This document shows positions 1-9,600 of a stretch of DNA of 64,000 nt, in pieces. The translations under genes and the position numbers were made by a program. Within the stretch, counting starts at the first letter, position 1. Every line of letters begins with the position of its first letter. Under the pieces are notes generated by a model. The model saw only the letters and a program-made list of their open reading frames with translations, was not told the DNA's origin and searched no databases. Location: contig NZ_BDCG01000015.1 of the NCBI RefSeq assembly GCF_001613385.1, forward strand, positions 1 to 64,000, read 5' to 3'. The DNA is from Nocardia flavorosea NBRC 108225 (GTDB lineage: Bacteria > Actinomycetota > Actinomycetes > Mycobacteriales > Mycobacteriaceae).

Positions 1-633
1 GATGTGGATGACCTGGAACCGGCCCATGTGGTCCGGTTCGGCGAGCAGATGGACCGCGCCGATATTCAGGGACTGGTCCCGGGCCGCAAGGCTGACCGCA
101 CCGTCGGCTATGTCACCAAGTACCTGACGAAGTCCATCGCGGAAGTCTTGGAAACCGACTCCGAGCGGACCCGTCGGCACTATGACCGGTTGCACGAAGA
201 GCTTCAGCACACCCCGTGCTCGAAAGGCTGCCCGGTCTGGCTGCGCTACGGCATCGTCCCGGTCGGCGCGAATGAGAAGACCATCCCCGGCCGGTGCAAA
301 AGCAAAGCCCACCGGCGAGACACCCTCGGCGTGCGTGGTCAGCGGGTGCAGGTCTCGCGGCAGTGGTCGGGCAAGACCCTTCCGGACCACAAGGCCGACC
401 GCGCGGAATTCGTTCGGCAACTCCTCGCTTCGGTCGGGATCGTCAAACGCGACGCCCCGAACCTGAAGTTGTCGGTGGTCAAACCCGGAGACCAATCGGC
501 CCCACCTCGCGATCACCTGATCATGGCGGCCGTCGCTCAACGCAAAGTCTGGCGCGCGGAATACACCCGCGTCCTGCTGGAGGCCGGTCCACCAGCACTC
601 CAAGAACATTCGGCAATTCTGGAAGCGGCATAG
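1..633 (+). CDS. RepSA-like replication initiator, 5' end outside window
   Basis: This is the C-terminal 210 codons of a replication initiator of the kind carried by actinomycete integrative and conjugative elements (pSAM2 RepSA family). These proteins start rolling-circle replication of the excised element. The reading frame is open from base 1, so the true start lies to the left and the metal/tyrosine catalytic part is not visible. The phrase GYVTKYLTKS near residue 36 and the Cys-rich stretch CSKGCPVWLRYGI are typical of the family. An excisionase follows after 7 bases and then an integrase, the usual rep-xis-int order. The identification rests partly on this neighbourhood. Confidence 0.72.
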   Translation, partial: DVDDLEPAHVVRFGEQMDRADIQGLVPGRKADRTVGYVTKYLTKSIAEVLETDSERTRRHYDRLHEELQHTPCSKGCPVWLRYGIVPVGANEKTIPGRCKSKAHRRDTLGVRGQRVQVSRQWSGKTLPDHKADRAEFVRQLLASVGIVKRDAPNLKLSVVKPGDQSAPPRDHLIMAAVAQRKVWRAEYTRVLLEAGPPALQEHSAILEAA

Positions 634-640
634 GGAGAAC

Positions 641-850
641 ATGGTGAACGAGGAAGAGACCTACCTGCGGGCCAAGGACTGCGAGGCGCTGACCGGCATT
701 CCGGAAGCTACCTGGCGGTGGTGGGCACATGTCGGTCGTGGCCCGGCAAGCTTCAAACTCGGACCACGTCGGCGGGTGTGGCGTAAGTCGGTGGTTCTGG
801 CCTGGATCGCTGTGCAGGAGGAACTGACCGGAACCGGTGAGGCCGCCTGA
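641..850 (+). CDS. xis: Excisionase-type helix-turn-helix protein
   Basis: A 69-residue protein with a single MerR/AlpA-like winged-helix fold. YLRAKDCEALTGIPEATWRW forms the helix-turn-helix and a basic RRRVWRKS stretch forms the wing. Small proteins of this type direct excision by bending att DNA together with the tyrosine integrase. The ATG follows a GGGAG ribosome site 3 bases upstream. Its stop overlaps the integrase start (TGATG), so the two are translationally coupled, the standard arrangement in pSAM2-like elements. It could also act as a repressor of int. Confidence 0.75.
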   Translation: MVNEEETYLRAKDCEALTGIPEATWRWWAHVGRGPASFKLGPRRRVWRKSVVLAWIAVQEELTGTGEAA

Positions 851-2064
851 TGGCTGCCCGTCGTAATCGTCGCTCCGGGGTGGAAGACCGTTGGACCAGG
901 GAGGAGCGCCAGGAGGACGGTACGGTCCGGCGAGTTCCCTCGACGCGCCATGGAACGGGTAAGCGGTGGATGGCTCGGTATGTCGACGGCGCGGGGAAGG
1001 AGCACGCGAGGAGTTTCGCCCGAAAGACGGACGCCCAAACCTGGCTGGACGGCCAGACTTCGGCAGTGGTCGTGGGACTGCATGCTCCGCCGTCCGCTGG
1101 GCGAGTGACCGTCGATGTGGTGCCACAAGCGTGGTTGGCGGGACATCCTTCATGGGAACGTGGCACACGGTCGCGGTATGAGTCGATTGTGAAGCGGCAT
1201 ATTCTCCCGAAGTGGGGCAGCGTGCGGCTCGCTGATCTGGTGGATATGCACGACGAGCTACAGGCATGGGTCACTGCCCAGGTAGCTGCGGGCGCGGCCG
1301 GTGGCACCGTCCGGAAGAACCTCGGTGTGCTGTCCCAGATCTGTGATCACGCGGTCAAGACTCGCAAGATAGCGGTCAACCCGTGTCGCACCCTGGACCG
1401 GCCGAAACAGCGACTTGCCAAACGGCGCTATCTGTCCGGCGTCGAGGTAGAGCGGCTGGCTGAGTGCGCTGGTTCCAACTGGCTGACGGTGATGGTGTTG
1501 GCCTACTGCGGCCTGCGATTCGCTGAGCTTGCGGGTATGCAAGCCTCGGCAATCAATCTCGGGCGCAAGCGGATCCAGGTCGAGCGGACGATTACCGAGG
1601 TGGATGGGCACCTGGTGATCAAAGCCCCGAAGGATCACCAGCGTCGAAGTGTCGCGTTCCCGGCATTCCTGGTCGAGCCGATGAAAGAGCGGGTGGCCGG
1701 CCGAAGTGATGACGCGGAGGTCTTCACCTCGTCACAGGGGGCGATCCTGCGGGTGCGGAACATGCGGCGGGATTGGTTCGATCCGGCCGCGAAAGCTGCG
1801 GGGTTGGCGGGAATCACTCCGCACGAGCTTCGGCACACCGCCGCCTCGCTTGCTGTGTCGCAGGGGGCCTCGGTGCTCGCACTACAGCGGATGTTGGGCC
1901 ACGATAAGCCGAGTACCACGCTGGACTTCTACGCGGACCTGTTCGATGACGACCTGGACGACGTGGCCACAAGACTCGACTCGGCCCGGACTGGATTCGC
2001 TGCGGACTGGCTGCGGGCTGGGGGAGTGGCGGGACAGGAAGGCTTCGAGAAGAAACCCGCCTGA
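850..2064 (+). CDS. int: Tyrosine site-specific integrase
   Basis: A 404-residue phage-type tyrosine recombinase. The N-terminal part (about residues 20-80) is a basic arm-binding region, residues 80-180 form the SAM-like core-binding domain, and the rest is catalytic. Visible catalytic residues are Arg223 (YCGLRFAEL), His325-x-x-Arg328 (HELRHTAAS) and Tyr361 (LDFYADLFDDD). Length is normal and the frame is intact, so it may be active. It is coupled to xis by a one-base overlap. The stop is followed within 15 bases by the first copy of the dispersed att-like repeat, as expected if attP/attL lies directly downstream of int. Confidence 0.93.
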   Translation: MAARRNRRSGVEDRWTREERQEDGTVRRVPSTRHGTGKRWMARYVDGAGKEHARSFARKTDAQTWLDGQTSAVVVGLHAPPSAGRVTVDVVPQAWLAGHPSWERGTRSRYESIVKRHILPKWGSVRLADLVDMHDELQAWVTAQVAAGAAGGTVRKNLGVLSQICDHAVKTRKIAVNPCRTLDRPKQRLAKRRYLSGVEVERLAECAGSNWLTVMVLAYCGLRFAELAGMQASAINLGRKRIQVERTITEVDGHLVIKAPKDHQRRSVAFPAFLVEPMKERVAGRSDDAEVFTSSQGAILRVRNMRRDWFDPAAKAAGLAGITPHELRHTAASLAVSQGASVLALQRMLGHDKPSTTLDFYADLFDDDLDDVATRLDSARTGFAADWLRAGGVAGQEGFEKKPA

Positions 2065-2078
2065 CCTGCACAGATGTC

Positions 2079-2133
2079 TGTGCCCTCGGCAGGACACACA
2101 AAACATGGGCAACTGGAAAACGCCTGGTCATCG
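2079..2133 (+). repeat. Att-like dispersed repeat, copy 1
   Basis: A 55-base element beginning TGTGCCCTCGGCAGGACACA, an imperfect hairpin, and ending CGCCTGGTCATCG. It is nearly identical to copies at 24015 and 38152 and more distantly related to one at 15245, all in the same orientation. A GACCTGCA motif precedes it. Its position 14 bases after the integrase stop suggests an attachment site, but no crossover core has been shown. Confidence 0.7.
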
Positions 2134-2326
2134 GGGGCGTGCACCCAGTCTGACGATTTCGTCGACACCGAGCCGGGGCTATCCCCTGAGGACGCCGACC
2201 AGGATTCGAGCGATTCCACCGAACGGACAGGCTCCTGGATTCGCACGAAGTTCCCATCTCTGCCCGGAGTCCGCGGATCGTATTCGGTCACAGTGCTCAT
2301 CTCACCGATCTGAAAATGAGGGCCAT

Positions 2327-2354
2327 GGCGGTCACCGCGCCACCGGTGACCGCC
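2327..2354. terminator. Perfect 11-bp hairpin
   Basis: Arms GGCGGTCACCG and CGGTGACCGCC are separated by a 6-base loop. It lies 75 bases beyond the stop of the minus-strand secreted-protein gene and past the integrase region on the other side, so it could end transcription from both. There is no T-tract, which is common for actinobacterial terminators. Apart from this and the att-like repeat, 2134-2428 shows no gene. Confidence 0.5.
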
Positions 2355-2428
2355 CACCGAGCTTCCGGTGCCGACGCCGAGCTGGTGCGTGATCGGATGC
2401 CCCGGCGCGGGACTCAGGTCCGGGTGCG

Positions 2429-2791
2429 CTAGCGCTGGTAGACCTCTACATAGGCGTTGGTGGCCACCGCGAGGATGCCGGGGCCTGCCCCGGTGCAGCC
2501 GGCGGTGACGCGGTCGCCGGACGGTGTGAAGGGGTAGCTGAGGGTGTGGTACGGGCCCACGGCGTAGAGCGGGAACGGACCGTTGGCGTAGAGGCCGAGG
2601 CATTCGACGCGCAGGACGTAGTTGCTGCCGCCGTCGGGCCGGCAGATCGCCGAGGCGCCGAAGAGGTCACGTTCGACGGTACAGTCCCGGGGTGCGGCCT
2701 GGGCGGTGCCGGAACCGATGATCGCGACGAAGGCCAGGCCCGAGATACCGGCGGTCGCGAGTCCCGCTGCCGAAACGATGTTCTTCTTCAT
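2429..2791 (-). CDS. Small secreted protein, unknown function
   Basis: A 120-residue protein with a clear Sec signal peptide (MKKNIVSAAGLATAGISGLA) and a likely cleavage site after AQA near residue 32. The mature part of about 88 residues has four cysteines that could form two disulfides. I do not recognise a domain; similar short exported Cys-containing proteins are common in Nocardia and mycobacteria. Its ATG overlaps the stop of the N-acetyltransferase gene (ATGA), making it the last gene of a minus-strand operon. No catalytic motif is visible. Confidence 0.75.
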   Translation of the reverse strand: MKKNIVSAAGLATAGISGLAFVAIIGSGTAQAAPRDCTVERDLFGASAICRPDGGSNYVLRVECLGLYANGPFPLYAVGPYHTLSYPFTPSGDRVTAGCTGAGPGILAVATNAYVEVYQR

Positions 2792-3639
2792 TGAAGTTCT
2801 CCTGTGTCGAGGTGGTTGACGAGCTTCGCCGCATCAGCGGCGTCGGTTTCGATATCGAAGATCTCGGTGAGGAGCTTCGGAACATCGGAAGATCGCACCG
2901 TACGGGTCTCGCCGGTGCCGTCGGGGTAGTTGGTGTGCAGGGTGAGACCGTCGAGCATGTGGTGAACCTCTGGGTGGAGGCGCTGCGCGATGGGGCGAGT
3001 GGTGAACGGCGAATGCGAGGACGTCGAGACGTAGTAGTTGCCGACGGCCTGGTCGATCGGGTACTGCGGGTTCATCGTGAAAGTGCGACGAGTGAGCCAG
3101 CCGTTGCGGGAGAAGTGGCGCAGGGTCCACAAGCTGCCGCCCAGCACATCGGTGTCGCGTTCCAGCGTGAATCGCCATGCACCAGCGGTGAGTTCGCCGT
3201 CGACGGGGGTGAGTTCGATCGGTTCCAGCGGTCCGGAGCCGAAACCGACATCACACAACCAGCCTCGTTCGTCATCGGTCGTGGTGACGTGCAGCAGGGC
3301 GTGTGTGGCGGGGAGCAGGCGGGTGTCCGCGCCCAGGAAGATCCGTCCGGCCAGGCCGGTGACCCCGAAGCCGAGCCGTTCCAGCACCGCGGCGAACAAC
3401 GCGCAGTTCTCGAAGCAGTAGCCGCCTCGGCGGTGTCGAACCATCTTGTCCTGCATGGACTCCACGTCCAGCCGGACCGGCCGGCCCAGGATGATCTCGA
3501 GGTTCTCGAAAGGGAAGGTCGTGGTGTGCCGATAGACCAAATCGCGCAATGTCGCCAGGGTCGGTGCACGCACGCCGGTGAAGCCGATGCGGGCCAGATA
3601 CGCGTCCAGGTCCAGGTCCGCACCCCGCCAGGTGCTCAT
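2788..3639 (-). CDS. nat: Arylamine N-acetyltransferase
   Basis: A 283-residue protein of the NAT family, which moves acetyl from acetyl-CoA to arylamines, hydrazines and similar nitrogen nucleophiles in the cytoplasm. The catalytic triad is visible: Cys in RGGYCFENC (about residue 75), His in THALLHV, and Asp in WLCDVGFG. Length is typical of bacterial NATs. The chosen ATG (MSTWRGADL) overlaps the stop of the upstream oxidoreductase gene by the pattern ATGA, and its own stop overlaps the next start, so it is the middle of a tightly coupled operon. Its natural substrate cannot be told from sequence. Confidence 0.93.
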   Translation of the reverse strand: MSTWRGADLDLDAYLARIGFTGVRAPTLATLRDLVYRHTTTFPFENLEIILGRPVRLDVESMQDKMVRHRRGGYCFENCALFAAVLERLGFGVTGLAGRIFLGADTRLLPATHALLHVTTTDDERGWLCDVGFGSGPLEPIELTPVDGELTAGAWRFTLERDTDVLGGSLWTLRHFSRNGWLTRRTFTMNPQYPIDQAVGNYYVSTSSHSPFTTRPIAQRLHPEVHHMLDGLTLHTNYPDGTGETRTVRSSDVPKLLTEIFDIETDAADAAKLVNHLDTGELQ

Positions 3640-4508
3640 GCGCGGCCCAGTCGGCGGCCGAAGTGTTCGACCAGCCGGGAGTAGCTGTCGTCGCCGTGGC
3701 CGGCGACCAGGGCGTCGGCCACGAGTCGCCTGGTGTAGGTCGGTAACGCTATATCGATTCCGCGGGCCTCGCTTTCTGCGATCACATCGTCGATGGAGGG
3801 CAGGTGGTGTTTGAGGGCGCCGAACGGGGTGGCGAATTCGGCACGGTCGATCTCCCCGGCGAACAGCCCGAACAGCGACGGCAGCGCCGCCAGAGACGGC
3901 TCCGCCTGTTCGGTGTAGCGGCCGATCGGGATTCCGGCGTCGCGCAGCAGCGCCGCGGCGTGCAGGAACCCGTTCAGCAGACCCCACATGATGTCGTGGA
4001 ATGCCATTCCGTACAGCAGTGGTACTGCGGGGTCGGTGGACACGTGGGTCGCGCGTCCGCCGAGTGCCCGCAGGACCGGTTCGTACCGGTCGAAGACCTG
4101 TCGGGGGCCGCCGAAGAAGATCACCGCGTCCGGCGAGCCGATCGCGGGGGCGACGGTCATGATCTGGCCGTGCAAGTAGTCCGCGCCCAGGCCGGTCACC
4201 AGATCCGCCGCGACCCCGGCCTGCTCGGACGGGCCGTCGGTCAGGTTGACCACGGTGCGCCCGCCCAGGGCGGTACCCGCCGCCCGCAGCAGCTTCTCGG
4301 CCGCTGCGCCGCCCTGGACGTTGACGATCACCAACTCGGCCGCACGCACCGCCGCTTCCGGCGACTCCGCGAGCCGGGCGCCCGCGGCCACCAGTGGCTC
4401 GGCCTTCTCGGGGGACCTGTTCCAGACGGTGAGCGGGTGCCCGGCCGCCAGCAGGGTGGCGGCCAGCGCGGAACCCATCTCACCCAAACCGAGCAGTGCG
4501 ATTGTCAT
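3636..4508 (-). CDS. NAD(P)-dependent 6PGDH-like oxidoreductase (imine-reductase type)
   Basis: A 290-residue protein of the beta-hydroxyacid dehydrogenase/6-phosphogluconate dehydrogenase superfamily. The N-terminal Rossmann fold carries LLGLGEMGSALA at residues 4-15, followed by VWNRSPEKAE, whose Arg favours NADPH. The C-terminal half is the helical dimerisation domain (HDIMWGLLNGFLHAAALL). The segment TDGPSEQAG, where hydroxyacid dehydrogenases have a catalytic Lys/Ser region, and the overall look resemble imine reductases, so reduction of C=N bonds is possible. Start: MTIALLGLG. It overlaps nat by 4 bases and lies 40 bases after the MFS gene, probably in the same transcript. Confidence 0.82.
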   Translation of the reverse strand: MTIALLGLGEMGSALAATLLAAGHPLTVWNRSPEKAEPLVAAGARLAESPEAAVRAAELVIVNVQGGAAAEKLLRAAGTALGGRTVVNLTDGPSEQAGVAADLVTGLGADYLHGQIMTVAPAIGSPDAVIFFGGPRQVFDRYEPVLRALGGRATHVSTDPAVPLLYGMAFHDIMWGLLNGFLHAAALLRDAGIPIGRYTEQAEPSLAALPSLFGLFAGEIDRAEFATPFGALKHHLPSIDDVIAESEARGIDIALPTYTRRLVADALVAGHGDDSYSRLVEHFGRRLGRA

Positions 4509-4548
4509 GATTCTCCGATCTCGTTGTTTGGTAGACGACCGTGCAACA

Positions 4549-5967
4549 TCAACTTTTATTGAGGTCAAGAGGTGTGACGTAGGCGGCCTCGGCCGGCAGC
4601 GCGCGCCGATTGGGCAGCGACCAGGCCGTGAGGAGGCCGAGCAGGATGAGAGCGGAGGCGACGATGACCGTGCTGCGCAGACCGTCGGCGGTGGCCGTCG
4701 GCAGTGCGTCACCGTCGAGACCTGTCGCGCCCGCGTTCGCGATGCCGACGAGCACTGCGAGTCCGGCGCCGATCCCGACCTGCATGGCGGTGTTGGCCAT
4801 CCCGCCCGCGGTGCCCTGCTCCTGTTCGGCGACACCGGTGCCTGCGGCGGCGTACATGGTCGGGTAGACCGTGCCCATCCCGGCCCCATATACCAGGATT
4901 CCGGCCACGATCGTGCGATAGGAACCGTCCGCGACCATCCCGGCGGCGAGCAGGGCGCCGCCCACCGCGCCGAGCAGCAGCCCGGCGATCAGGGTCGCGC
5001 GGATGCCGAGCCGCACGATCAGCCGCTCGGCGACGAAGTTCGCGACCGCGATGACCAGCGACAGGCTCAGGAACACCAGCCCGGTGACCAGCGCGCTGTA
5101 GCTCCACACGTTCTGCAGGAACAGCGTGAGGAAGTAGACGATGTTCTGCATGGTCGCGCCGAAGACGAAGATGACGGCCAGCACCGGCCCCAGCGCGCGG
5201 GCCAGCCGCAGCGGCATGAGCGGGCTGTCGCTGCGCGACTCGATGACCAGGAACGCGGCCAGCAGCGCCACCGCGAGCGCGCCACCGCCGAGGACGGGAA
5301 CCGAGGTCCATCCGGATTCCGGTCCCTGCGCCACGGTGAACACCAGCAGCGTCACGCCGACGGTCCCCGTGAGCGCGCCGGGCACGTCGAACCGACCCTG
5401 ATCGCGCGGACCGTCCGCGCGCAGCAGCGGGAACGCCGCCACCACGCCGAACACAACCAGCGGCACGTTGATCAAGAACACTGCCTGCCAGCCGAATGCG
5501 CTGGTCAGCACGCCGCCGAGCAGGGCACCGAGACTGAGCCCGCCCGCGCCGGCCATGGCCCACACCGCGAGCGCGTGGATCCGCTGCCTGCCCTCCTCGA
5601 ACATGGTGTTGACCAGCGAGAGCGTCGCGGGGAACAGCAGGGCAGCGCCGATGCCCTGGATCGCGCGGGCAGCGATCAGCGCGATCGTGGTGGTGGCCAG
5701 GCCCCCAAGCAGCGACGCGACACCGAACACCACCATGCCGAGCACGAACATCCGCCGCCTGCCGAGCAGGTCCGCGGAACGTCCGCCCAGCAACAGCAGT
5801 CCACCGAAGAAGATGGCGTAGGCGCTGACCACCCACTGCATGGAATGCCCGGAGAATCCGACGTCGCGGGCGATATCGGGCAGGGCGACGTAGATGATCG
5901 TGAAGTCCAGCGAGGTGATCAGGCTGGAAAAGGCGAGCAGGGCCAGTGTTGTGGCGGGACGTCTCAT
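4549..5967 (-). CDS. MFS drug exporter, DHA2 (14-helix) type
   Basis: A 472-residue membrane protein. The first helix carries the DHA2 signature SLDFTIIYVALPDI, followed by the loop GRSADLLGRRRMF between helices 2 and 3 and GIGAALLFPATLSL in helix 5. About 14 hydrophobic segments are present. Such proteins expel drugs or dyes using the proton gradient. The start MRRPATT is chosen as the first Met before the hydrophobic region. It lies 14 bases after the FMN reductase gene. Pairing with a reductase, an imine-type oxidoreductase and NAT suggests a detoxification or small-molecule modification operon. Confidence 0.88.
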   Translation of the reverse strand: MRRPATTLALLAFSSLITSLDFTIIYVALPDIARDVGFSGHSMQWVVSAYAIFFGGLLLLGGRSADLLGRRRMFVLGMVVFGVASLLGGLATTTIALIAARAIQGIGAALLFPATLSLVNTMFEEGRQRIHALAVWAMAGAGGLSLGALLGGVLTSAFGWQAVFLINVPLVVFGVVAAFPLLRADGPRDQGRFDVPGALTGTVGVTLLVFTVAQGPESGWTSVPVLGGGALAVALLAAFLVIESRSDSPLMPLRLARALGPVLAVIFVFGATMQNIVYFLTLFLQNVWSYSALVTGLVFLSLSLVIAVANFVAERLIVRLGIRATLIAGLLLGAVGGALLAAGMVADGSYRTIVAGILVYGAGMGTVYPTMYAAAGTGVAEQEQGTAGGMANTAMQVGIGAGLAVLVGIANAGATGLDGDALPTATADGLRSTVIVASALILLGLLTAWSLPNRRALPAEAAYVTPLDLNKS

Positions 5968-5981
5968 GACGGTGTCCTTCT

Positions 5982-6554
5982 CTACAGCGGGTAGGGCCGG
6001 GCTTCGCGGGCGTTGTGCAGCGCGCGGGCCCACCAGGTGAGCTGGTTGAGCAGCGCGGTGGCGGCGGCGCCTGCACCGGCGCTGTCGAGCGGCTGACCGG
6101 CGTCGTCGAACTTGTTCCAGCACGAGTGGAAGCTGACGGTGTCGCGGATCGCGACGGCGTGCAGTTCGCCGAACACCTGGCGCAGCTGTTCGGCGGCGCG
6201 CAGACCGCCGGAGACCCCGCCGTAGCAGACGAACGCGACCGGCTTGGCCTTCCACTCGTCGACGTAGAAGTCGATGGCGGTCTTGAGCGCGGCGGGATAG
6301 CCGCGGTTGTATTCGGGCGAGACGATGACGAAGGCGTCGGCCCTCGCCAGACGTTTCGACAGGGCCGCGACCGTGTCGTCGGGCTGGTCGAGGTCGGCGG
6401 GGAGCGGGGTCTCGGCGAGATCGATCAGGTCGAGGTCGAGCCCGCTGTGCTCGACGGCCTGACCGTGGAACCAGCGGGCGACCTTCGGCCCGAATCGCTG
6501 GGTTCGGGTACTACCGATGATGATCGCCACGCGCAAGAGATCGGTTGCGGGCAT
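5982..6554 (-). CDS. NADPH-dependent FMN reductase family protein
   Basis: A 190-residue flavodoxin-like protein. The phosphate-binding loop IIGSTRTQRFGPKVA (about residues 12-26) and SPEYNRGYPAALKTAIDF (about 79-96) are the hallmarks of the FMN reductase/azoreductase/chromate reductase family, which reduces FMN, quinones or nitro and azo compounds with NAD(P)H. It is the first gene of the minus-strand operon, with a GGAAGG ribosome site, and is divergent from the AfsR-like regulator. Substrate unknown. Confidence 0.9.
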   Translation of the reverse strand: MPATDLLRVAIIIGSTRTQRFGPKVARWFHGQAVEHSGLDLDLIDLAETPLPADLDQPDDTVAALSKRLARADAFVIVSPEYNRGYPAALKTAIDFYVDEWKAKPVAFVCYGGVSGGLRAAEQLRQVFGELHAVAIRDTVSFHSCWNKFDDAGQPLDSAGAGAAATALLNQLTWWARALHNAREARPYPL

Positions 6555-6603
6555 CGGGCCTGCCTTCCGGTCGGGTCGTTGTCGTCACGACCTTCGCCGG
6601 TGT

Positions 6604-6636
6604 GGCCTACGCCGGCCCTACAGACGCCCTACACGG
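6604..6636 (+). promoter_or_regulatory. Three tandem 11-bp repeats, candidate SARP operator
   Basis: Three head-to-tail 11-mers: GGCCTACGCCG, GCCCTACAGAC and GCCCTACACGG. SARP regulators (AfsR, ActII-ORF4) bind heptamers repeated every 11 bp. This array lies in the 112-bp gap between the FMN reductase gene and the SARP-type gene at 6667. A TATTGT -10-like box at 6654-6659 sits 7 bases before that start, suggesting a leaderless mRNA. Autoregulation and control of the divergent operon are inferred. Confidence 0.55.
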
Positions 6637-6666
6637 CCCGGAAAGCGGGTACGTATTGTCACGGTC

Positions 6667-9600
6667 ATGCGGTTCGGTGTGCTCGGCCCCTTGACGGTGT
6701 GGACGGACCAGGGCGAGCAGGTCGAGATCCCGGCCGGGCAGGTTCGCACGGTGCTGGCCGTGCTCCTGGCGCATCGTGGGCGGTCGGTGTCGACCGATCG
6801 GCTCATCGAGATTCTGTGGCCGCGGCGGGTTCCGCGGGATGCGGCGGCCGCGCTTCAAGTCAAGGTCTCGCAACTGCGCAGTGCGCTGGCCGCCGCCGAG
6901 CCGGATGCGCGGGCCCTCGTGGTGTCGGGGCCGGCGGGATACAGCCTGGACGTGCCGGCCGGTGCGGTGGACGCGGGCCGTTTCGAGGACATGCTCGCCG
7001 ACGTCGCCCCGAACCCCCGGCAACGTGTCGATACCCTGACCACCGCGCTCGAGCTGTGGCGTGGCCCGGCGTTCGGAGAGGTGACCGACGCGGAGTTCGC
7101 GGAGATAGAGATCGCCCGGCTGGACGAACTGCGATTATCCGCGGTCGAATCCCGGGCCGAGGCGCTGCTCGTACTCGGCGAATATGCCGCTCTGGCAAGC
7201 GAATTGGCACCGCTGGTCACTGAACATCCACTGCGTGAACGCTTGCGCGCGGCGCGGCTGTGGGCGCTGTATCGGGCCGGGCGGCAGGGTGAGGCGCTGG
7301 CCGAGTTCACCGATCTGCGGGCACGATTGCGCACCGAGCTCGGCGTGGATCCGGGTCCCGAGATCGTTGCCGTGCACCGGGCGATCCTGGCCCAGGACCC
7401 GCTGCTCGCACCCCGCTCGGCCACCTCGACGAACCTGCCCGGCCAGCTCACCGAGCTGATCGGGCGAGCCGAGGCAGTGCGCGACGTGCGGACGCTGGTC
7501 GGCGCACATCGCTTGGTGACTCTGGTCGGGCCCGGCGGTGTCGGCAAGACGCGCCTGGCCCTCGAGGTGGCGCACTCACTGCTCCCCGGCTGGCCCGACG
7601 GCGCGTGGTTCGTCGAGCTGGCCGGGATCGACGACACCGCCGCCGCGCGCGCGAGCGTCGGTCACACTGTGCACGCGGTGCTGGGCATCCGCGACGACGT
7701 CCGCTCCCCCGCCGGCCCGGTCGACCAGCTGATCAGCGCGTTACGCGGCAAGCGGGTGCTGCTGGTCCTCGACAACTGCGAGCATCTGGTCACCGTGATC
7801 GCCGAACTCACCGAGCGGCTGTTGCGCTCGGTTGCCGAACTGCGCGTGCTGGCCACGAGCCGCGAAGCACTCGGTGTGGCCGGCGAGGCCGTGTACCCGG
7901 TGGCCGCGCTCGAATTGCCTTACTCCCCAGCGGATATCGGCCCCGACTCGCTACCGAGATTCAGCGCGATCCGCCTGTTCACCGCACGCGCGGCGGACGC
8001 GGCGCCCGGATTCACCCTCGATGCGGAAAACGCTGCGGCCGTCGCCACCATCTGTCGCCGGCTCGACGGAATTCCGCTGGCACTGGAGCTGGCGGCCGCA
8101 CGGGTGCGGGCGCTCGGCGTGCGGGAATTGGCCGCCCGGATGGACGATCGGTTCGACCTGCTGGTCGCCGGCCACCGCGGCGGGCCGAGTCGCCAGCAAA
8201 CCCTGCGCGCGGTGATCGACTGGAGCTGGGAACAGCTCGCCGAGCCGGAACAGGTTGTACTGCGACGTCTTTCGGTCCACGCCGACGGTTTCGGACTGGC
8301 GGCGGCAGAGCGCCTCTGCGGGATCGGGGAGCTCCCCCGTGGACGGGTCCTCGGTCTGCTCGCCCGGCTGGTGGACCGTTCGCTCGTCACAACGACCGAC
8401 ACCGACGACGGCCCGAGATACCGGCTGCTGGAATCGGTCGCGCTGTACTGCTCGGAACGGCTGAGCGAGGCCGGCGAGGCCGACCTCGTCCACGAGCTTC
8501 GCAACGAGTACTACGCGTCGCTGGCCGAACAAGCACGCGATGCGTTACGCGGCGCCGAACAGTGGCGATGGCTCACGGTACTGGACGTCGAATACGCGAA
8601 CCTGCGTGCTGCCGTGGAGGATTCCGCGCGTCGCGGGGGCGGTGTCGTCGCACTGCGCCTGGTGGAATCGATTGCCTGGTACTGGTTCCTGCGCGGCCGT
8701 ATCGGCGAGGGCATCCGACTACTCGACGCGGCGCTGGACACCTCCCGCGAGGCCGCGCCCGTGCTGTGGGCCAGGACCAACGGTTGGCGGTCGGCGCTGA
8801 TGCTGCTCGGCGGCGGCGACGCGAACCGTTCGGGATTGGTGCCCGCCGGGCTGGCCGGGTTCGAGAAGGTGGACGATCCGGCGGGTCGCGCGTTCGCCGA
8901 ATGGCTACTCGCCGAGGTGCTGCTCGGCGGCGGAGACCAAGCGGCCAGCGATACGCTTGCGCAGCGTGCGCTCGCCGGATTCCGTACAGTCGGGGATCAC
9001 TGGGGTGTCGCCGCGGGCCTGAGCAGCGCCGCGCACCATGCCATGCTGCGCGGGGATCTCCCCGCCATGGCCCGTGACGCCACCGAAAGCGCGCGGATGT
9101 TCACGAGCCTCGGTGATCGGTGGGGACAGTTGCGCGCCACCGAGCTACTCGCCCGCCACGCCGAGATCATCGGCGACTATTCCGAAGCCGCTCGCCTGCG
9201 CCGCGACGGCCTGTGCCAGGCCGAGGAGCTGGGGCTCTGGCCGCAGGTCGCCGACATGCTGTCCGGGCTGGGCCGGCTCGCCCTGCTCGCGGGCGATCTG
9301 GACCAGGCGCGCCGCCTCCACGAACGCGCGCTCGAGCTGTCGGTGCGCCAGGGCCACGAACTCGGCCGGGTCTTCGCCGAGGTCGGACTCGGCATCGGGG
9401 CCCGGCGCGAGGGCCGCCTCGACGATGCCGAACGCCACACCCGCGCATCTTTGGACTGGAATCGGGAAGTCGGCTATGCACCGGGCGTCGCACACAGCCT
9501 CGCCGAACTCGGCTTCATCGCAGAACTGCGCGGCGATCCCGAACAGGCACGCGCGCTGCACGAAGAGGGGATCGCGGTAGCCCGGCACACCGGCGACCCC

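Noticed and set aside
4246..5994. Long plus-strand open frame of about 580 codons
   Set aside because: It is antiparallel to the clear MFS exporter gene and its translation is low-complexity Arg/Gln/His/Glu-rich, typical of the complementary strand of G+C-rich genes.
7605..9077. Plus-strand frame of about 490 codons inside the AfsR-like gene
   Set aside because: Arg-rich out-of-frame shadow; the overlapping frame encodes recognisable BTAD/NB-ARC/TPR sequence.
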